Shown piece by piece: positions 42,950 through 47,625 of a DNA stretch of 47,625 nucleotides. Source of the stretch: CAYSBE01 sp046309355 (lineage in GTDB: Bacteria; Bacteroidota; Bacteroidia; UKL13-3); assembly GCA_046309355.1 (NCBI GenBank), contig JBKCPL010000040.1, forward strand, positions 1 to 47,625. The letters are read 5' to 3'. The notes below the pieces were generated by a model. The model searched no databases and was not told the DNA's origin. It saw nothing but the letters and a program-made list of their open reading frames with translations. The number at the start of each line of letters is the position of its first letter. Position 1 is the first letter of the stretch. The position numbers and the translations under genes are program-made.

Positions 42950-45007
42950 TTATTTCACCACACTGCCCGGCTCTATTTCTTTTTCGGGCCCCACACTGTA
43001 TAGCTTTCCAAAATCATTGCCCGCCATAAGTAACATTCCCTGGCTTTCAATACCCCTTATTTTGCGTGGCGCAAGATTCGCCACCACCGTTACCAATTTA
43101 CCTACCAGCTCTTCAGGTTTATAATACTCAGCAATACCACTTAATATAGTTCGTTTTTCAAATCCTAAATCAACAATCAGTTTAAGTAATTTGTCAGCTT
43201 TAGGCACGCGTTCGGCTTCAAGTACTTTTCCTACACGAAGGTCAAGCTTATCAAATTCATCGTAAGTGATATCAGCTTTTAATTGATGCAGCGTGTTAAC
43301 TGCAGTATTTTCTGACTGTGTTTGTTTCGTTTTTTCAAGTTTTTTCAGCTGTACATCAATGGTTTCGTCTTCTATTTTCTCGTACATCAGCTGAGCCTCA
43401 TGAATGGTATCACCTTCTTGCATCAGCAACATACTTCCTATATCATTCCAGTTAAACGACTTGCCTAGCATACGTTCAAGCGCTGCAGATGAAAAGGGTA
43501 AAAACGGCTTCATCATCACGCTGAGGTTGGCACAAATTTGTAGTGCCAAATTTAATACAGCAGCTGTTTTGGCTTCATTGGTTTTTATGAGCTTCCAAGG
43601 TTCATGATCGGCTAAAAATTTATTTCCCATTCGGGCCACTTCCATCATCTCAAACAATGCCTCACGAAACCGAAACTGTTCAATACTTTTCTCTATTTTT
43701 TCTTTCGCCTGAAAAATATGTGTGGCAACTACGGCCTCTTCAAATCCTTCTTCGCGGTAATTGAAGGATGGAACTTTTCCGTCATAAAATTTGTGGGTAA
43801 GTACAATTGTACGATTTACGAAGTTACCTAGAATTGCAACCAACTCATTGTTATTGCGTGCCTGGAAATCACGCCACGTAAAATCATTGTCTTTTGTTTC
43901 AGGAGCTGAGGCACACAAAGTATAGCGCAGCACATCCTGTTTGCCCTTAAACTCCTCCAGATACTCATGCAGCCACACAGCCCAGTTGCGGGAGGTTGAA
44001 ATTTTGTCGCCTTCCAAATTCAGAAACTCATTGGCGGGTACCTGCTGTGGCAAAATATAATCTCCATGTGCCATAAGCATCATGGGAAATATAATAGCAT
44101 GAAATACAATATTGTCTTTGCCTATAAAATGGACCAGCGCTGTATCTTCTTTTTTCCAGTAATCTTCCCATTGCGTATCGCTCTTAAAATATTCCTTGGT
44201 GGCTGATATATATCCGATGGGGGCATCAAACCATACATACAGCACTTTACCATCGGCATCAGCCAAAGGAACAGGTACACCCCATTCCAAATCACGGGTC
44301 ATGGCGCGAGACTGCAACCCCTCATTCAGCCAGCTCTGGCATTGGCCCTTTATATTCGACTTCCAGTTTTCAAACCGGGTAATATATTTTTGAAATGCTT
44401 CGGTTTGCTGCAATTCGCCCATCGGTAAAAACCAGTTTTTAGTTTCTTTAAGCACGGGTGTTGCCCCACTTAACGTTGATTTTGGATTAATCAAATCGGT
44501 AGGGCTGAGCGATGTTCCACACTTCTCACACTGATCGCCATAGGCAGATGGATTTCCGCAACGCGGACATACACCGGTTATATAGCGATCGGCTAAAAAT
44601 TGCCTAGCCTCTTCATCGTAATATTGCTTAGTAACTTCTTCACGAAAAACGCCTTTATCGTACAGATGTCTGAAAAACGTTTGAGCTGTTTGATGATGAA
44701 CGGGCGAAGTGGTTCGGCCGTAGTAGCTGAATTCTATACCAAACTCAGCAAACGAAGCCTGCATCATGCTGTGGTATTTATCTACAACGGCCTGAGGCGT
44801 AGTACCTTCTTTTTTAGCTTTAATGGTAATGGGTACACCGTGCTCATCACTTCCGCAAATAAATACTACATCTTTCCCCCTTGCCTTCAAATACCGTACA
44901 TAAATATCAGCAGGAAGATAGCAACCTGCCAGATGTCCAATGTGAACAGGACCATTTGCATAGGGAAGCGCAGCGGTTACTAAATAGCGTTTGGGCTCTT
45001 TTATCAT
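42950..45007 (-). CDS. metG: Methionyl-tRNA synthetase
   Basis: This enzyme charges tRNA-Met in the cytoplasm. The 685 residues include the class I signature HIGH (22-25), a Zn-binding knuckle pair CPRCG...CEKCG (about 147-164), and a KMSKS loop read as KISTS (about 334-338). An alpha-helical anticodon domain follows, with an EMAP/Trbp111-like tRNA-binding domain at the C-terminus (about 590-685, FDKLDLRVGKVLEAE, GIESQGMLLMA). This is the full two-domain form usual in Bacteroidota. The ATG sits in a short A+T-rich leader. It converges with the plus-strand glycan locus (17-base gap) and marks its right end. Confidence 0.98.
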   Translation of the reverse strand: MIKEPKRYLVTAALPYANGPVHIGHLAGCYLPADIYVRYLKARGKDVVFICGSDEHGVPITIKAKKEGTTPQAVVDKYHSMMQASFAEFGIEFSYYGRTTSPVHHQTAQTFFRHLYDKGVFREEVTKQYYDEEARQFLADRYITGVCPRCGNPSAYGDQCEKCGTSLSPTDLINPKSTLSGATPVLKETKNWFLPMGELQQTEAFQKYITRFENWKSNIKGQCQSWLNEGLQSRAMTRDLEWGVPVPLADADGKVLYVWFDAPIGYISATKEYFKSDTQWEDYWKKEDTALVHFIGKDNIVFHAIIFPMMLMAHGDYILPQQVPANEFLNLEGDKISTSRNWAVWLHEYLEEFKGKQDVLRYTLCASAPETKDNDFTWRDFQARNNNELVAILGNFVNRTIVLTHKFYDGKVPSFNYREEGFEEAVVATHIFQAKEKIEKSIEQFRFREALFEMMEVARMGNKFLADHEPWKLIKTNEAKTAAVLNLALQICANLSVMMKPFLPFSSAALERMLGKSFNWNDIGSMLLMQEGDTIHEAQLMYEKIEDETIDVQLKKLEKTKQTQSENTAVNTLHQLKADITYDEFDKLDLRVGKVLEAERVPKADKLLKLIVDLGFEKRTILSGIAEYYKPEELVGKLVTVVANLAPRKIRGIESQGMLLMAGNDFGKLYSVGPEKEIEPGSVVK

Positions 45008-45076
45008 GGGGTGGCAAATTACATCAAATATTGTGAGTTATAAAACCGGCCGTTCATCTGTATTCGATGCCGCTTA

Positions 45077-46522
45077 TTAGCTATTCTGCATGCTTGGTGC
45101 ATTCGTTTTCAATTGCTTTATCAATGCAATGACAGCAACTGCAGTTACAATAACCTGAAACATATTTATCAGATACGATACATCGGTAGCAAACGGACCT
45201 TGATGCATGAAATAATATTGCTCGGGAAACTTGCCGTATTGGTAGGTTTCAAAAATGCCGGGGGCATTTATGTGCAAATAGAAGTGAGATAGTGCAAGGC
45301 TTATGATAACCAGCATCCATGCGAAGGGAGTTTTTATAGCGAATGAATTCAGCCACAGCAAAGCAACACAAACGAAGGCAGGCCATGCATTAATAAATTG
45401 TCTGCTTTCAGTTCCTAATGCCAGGATGGAATAGCAGAACAAAAAAAGAACCGGTGCAAGTCCGTAAGTAGAGGCCTTACTCAATACGGATTTGTAGTTA
45501 AATGCCACGAGCAAAACCACCGGGCCAAAATACATAGTATGAAACACCAAAAAGGCTAATGGATTAGAAAACGATTGCTGGAAAATATTGAGTAAAAATG
45601 TTTGCGTGGTAAATACGGTCTCGGGTATTGTATATACTGTAGCCATAATCCATTGCAAGCCCCAATAACTAGCAGCTAACAGTCCGAATAAAAGCATTTT
45701 TGTATTATGCGTGTAATCAAACACCGAGCCAACACTCAAAGACGCATTAAACCCTTTTCCCAGTCGATACACGGTAATTAACACCAGTAAAAAACTCACA
45801 TGCATCCACGTGTGGTTAATATGCATCAGGTACTGCGGCTGAATAAATGCATGGCGGTTAATTTGATAGGCTGCATACAATACGATAAGCAACAACAGTA
45901 GCCCCCACCTAAGCGGCATGCTTAAACGTATCAATACGTTACGTAACTTATCCGACTCGGGGTGAATAAAAAGCACAGCCCCGGTAATAAAAAATAGCGG
46001 ATAGGTAAAACTGCCCGCAGCCAGCGCAGCGAATTGCAACCACTTCACACGTGTGAGGTAAGCATAAATAAGAAGAAATCCGAAAAAGTAGGCAAACACA
46101 TCGGTTAATACCGGGTAGTAAAAGGCCTGCTTTAAGAGGGCGAAATTTAAAAACAGCGCACTGAAGCCTACGATTTCCGTTTCTTTACGCAACTGCAAAC
46201 GAGTACATAGCCTGAAAAAAAGTAAAGCCATACTCAGGATTAATACCACATTCATCCATTTAAATGTATTTACTACATGATGCGCCTCTGCAGGCATTAG
46301 CCCGAACAATTTAAGCACTGCATGCGCACATACGGGAGGAAGCAAACGGTAAAACTGGTAGCTGTCTATTTGTTTGTTTGCCCACATTGCATCTACATCC
46401 TTGGCTAATGTTGAGTAGTGTTTGCCATCCCATCCTGTACCGCTATTTACCGGTATAATTTCGCTTCCGGCACCTATTCCTATGCATACACAAAGCGATA
46501 TGAAAAGTATGTAGCGATGCAT
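45077..46522 (-). CDS. Polytopic membrane protein, GT-C-like
   Basis: This 481-residue protein has about 11 membrane helices. After the first helix comes GTGWDGKHYSTLAKDVD and then YQFYRLLPPVCAHAV. A WDGxxY motif followed by a YR.LPP segment in the first periplasmic loop is typical of bacterial GT-C-fold glycosyltransferase-like proteins, where the Asp would be catalytic. No TPR or soluble domain is present. It precedes metG on the same strand with a 69-base gap, but no functional link is clear. The enzyme activity is inferred from fold-level resemblance only. Confidence 0.7.
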   Translation of the reverse strand: MHRYILFISLCVCIGIGAGSEIIPVNSGTGWDGKHYSTLAKDVDAMWANKQIDSYQFYRLLPPVCAHAVLKLFGLMPAEAHHVVNTFKWMNVVLILSMALLFFRLCTRLQLRKETEIVGFSALFLNFALLKQAFYYPVLTDVFAYFFGFLLIYAYLTRVKWLQFAALAAGSFTYPLFFITGAVLFIHPESDKLRNVLIRLSMPLRWGLLLLLIVLYAAYQINRHAFIQPQYLMHINHTWMHVSFLLVLITVYRLGKGFNASLSVGSVFDYTHNTKMLLFGLLAASYWGLQWIMATVYTIPETVFTTQTFLLNIFQQSFSNPLAFLVFHTMYFGPVVLLVAFNYKSVLSKASTYGLAPVLFLFCYSILALGTESRQFINAWPAFVCVALLWLNSFAIKTPFAWMLVIISLALSHFYLHINAPGIFETYQYGKFPEQYYFMHQGPFATDVSYLINMFQVIVTAVAVIALIKQLKTNAPSMQNS

Positions 46523-46677
46523 CTTTAACTAGGGTTAGGTATCAATACGTTTGCAAAATATGCAATTCGTATTCAATAAATTGTTGTTTTATACTAAACA
46601 TTATCTGTTAAGTTGCCGTAAAAAAGTAGATTTTTGATGTAATACTTAACACATTTGCACCACTTAATGTATTCACT

Positions 46678-47523
46678 ATGATTAACTCAAAAATGATAAA
46701 GAAGCTATTATTAATATATCTTATTGCGTTGGCGCATTTATCAAACGCACAATCCAAAATTGACTACAGCCAATTAAGGCTAAACGATAGTGTGCGTGTT
46801 CAAACGGTATACGGTTCTTTCTACTACGGGTTGTTTTTAGCACAAACAGATTCGCTGCTCAGCTTACACATAAATATGGTGTCGGACACACTTCAGTTGG
46901 CTAAAAAACAAATTTACGAATTGGAAATATTAAGCCAACAACCTCCGGTTGCGGAAGCACAACAGCAACCACCGGCAGTGGACAATAAACAATCTCCTGC
47001 ATTGCCCCCAGTACCCGGTAAGGGTGTACAACCGCCATCCGGAGCAAAAATGGCCCTGCAAGTACTAGCCGGTACGGGAGGTTTAGGTGTAGGTGCATTA
47101 GGCGGAGCGCTAGGCGGAGTAATTATTGGAGGTGGCCTAACAGGATTTTCCAACGAAGGAGCATTGGCAGGTGCTGGTATTGGGGCAGTTGCAGGGGGTT
47201 TGTTGACCAGTTCGTACTTAATATATGCGATTGGTAACACCAAAGAGGTCAAGGGAAAGTTTCTAAAAACATTAGGCGGTGTTATTATTGGGTCTATTGG
47301 TACCATTCCAATCTCGGCAATAGCTTCTCAGGTTACCCCATTAGCAATACTCGTTCCTTTTGTTCCTGCGTTTGTTGGAACTCTGTTTTATAACTCCACT
47401 CGGTATGCAATTCCCAAACCGCTCGGAAGCGGATTGCTTCCCCCACCGCCTTTCTCCGGCCCAGCTTATGGTATGGGTGGCCGTCCTGTTTTTCAGGTCA
47501 ATTTGCTTACGCTTACGTTTTAA
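46678..47523 (+). CDS. Exported Pro/Gly-rich protein of unknown function
   Basis: This is a 281-residue protein with a signal peptide ending near LSNAQ; the ATG at 46693 gives a cleaner signal than 46678. A small beta domain (about 26-80, LRLNDSVRVQTVYGSFYYG) recalls Sm/PRC-like barrels. A Pro/Gln linker (about 85-118) and a Gly/Ala-rich double glycine-zipper membrane segment (about 125-175, GGLGVGALGGALGGVIIGGG) follow. A second hydrophobic region and a Pro-rich tail end the protein. Glycine zippers suggest insertion or oligomerisation in a membrane. No family is recognised. Its stop is 1 base from the convergent flavoprotein stop. Confidence 0.75.
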   Translation: MINSKMIKKLLLIYLIALAHLSNAQSKIDYSQLRLNDSVRVQTVYGSFYYGLFLAQTDSLLSLHINMVSDTLQLAKKQIYELEILSQQPPVAEAQQQPPAVDNKQSPALPPVPGKGVQPPSGAKMALQVLAGTGGLGVGALGGALGGVIIGGGLTGFSNEGALAGAGIGAVAGGLLTSSYLIYAIGNTKEVKGKFLKTLGGVIIGSIGTIPISAIASQVTPLAILVPFVPAFVGTLFYNSTRYAIPKPLGSGLLPPPPFSGPAYGMGGRPVFQVNLLTLTF

Positions 47524-47524
47524 T

Positions 47525-47625
47525 TTATCGGGCTGCTGCGTTTCCGGCTATATATCCTGTGGTCCAGGCTGCCTGAAAGTTAAATCCACCGGTAATGCCA
47601 TCAATATCCAGTACCTCACCGGCAA
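47525..47625 (-). CDS. HI0933/YhiN-like NAD(P)/FAD-dependent oxidoreductase (C-terminus only)
   Basis: Only the last 32 codons are in the window, ending at TAA (47525-47527). They read AGEVLDIDGITGGFNFQAAW followed by TTGYIAGNAAAR. This is the conserved FAD-contacting C-terminus of the HI0933/BaiN-like flavoprotein family (FAGEVLDvdG.tGGfNfq.Aw.tG..AG). The remainder lies to the right of the window. Confidence 0.88.
   Translation of the reverse strand, partial: AGEVLDIDGITGGFNFQAAWTTGYIAGNAAAR

Overview
The window is a chromosomal segment of a Bacteroidota bacterium, most likely a gliding or surface-active member of the Cytophagia/Chitinophagia/Sphingobacteriia type. The evidence is two kinds of type IX secretion system (T9SS) sorting domain, a PorP/SprF-family protein, the lack of clear Shine-Dalgarno sequences, and promoter-like TAnnTTTG boxes. 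No phage, insertion sequence, CRISPR array or rRNA was seen. The layout fits one contiguous genome region with housekeeping genes at both edges (sucD, an exporter and tRNA-Arg on the left; metG on the right).

Left part (1-4064): the 3' end of a T9SS cargo gene with a gliding-motility-type C-terminal domain, two perfect terminator hairpins, sucD, an MsbA-like ABC exporter and tRNA-Arg(CCT). Surface-protein locus (4145-20648, all minus strand): transcription runs from a 3133-residue multidomain adhesin-like protein with a type A sorting domain, to a 1725-residue protein with fourteen cadherin-like repeats and a type B (CHU_C) domain, to a PorP/SprF protein, to a small OmpA-like protein. The two giants share a distinctive ~110-residue domain, and a terminator-like hairpin lies between them.

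Polysaccharide/glycolipid locus (20902-42932, mostly plus strand): it opens with an acyl carrier protein and a KAS III-type ketosynthase. A GtrB-like glycosyltransferase, a GNAT acyltransferase and a WecE-like sugar aminotransferase follow, then a Wzm/Wzt O-polysaccharide ABC exporter with a C-terminal extension on Wzt. Next come a TylF-type methyltransferase (minus) and a PhyH dioxygenase. Beyond an A+T-rich block lie AsnB, a UDP-glucuronate-4-epimerase-like enzyme, two GT-A-like proteins and a TMTC-like membrane TPR protein.

The block at 29465-35408 is the most unusual part. It holds a SPASM radical SAM enzyme, an unrecognised 270-residue protein, an HlpA-like glycosyltransferase, a cytochrome P450 fused to an alpha-toroid domain carrying a DIDD motif like that of class II terpene cyclases, and a UbiA-family prenyltransferase. 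Two 60-base lines sampled inside it are 25% G+C and a third is 38%; two sampled in the flanks are 42-45%. I infer that a terpenoid or prenylated-lipid pathway is embedded in a surface-polysaccharide locus, possibly making a lipid carrier, anchor or cap. This is inference; no product can be read from sequence.

Right edge: metG, a GT-C-like membrane protein, a secreted Gly-rich protein, and the last 32 codons of a HI0933-like flavoprotein on the minus strand.
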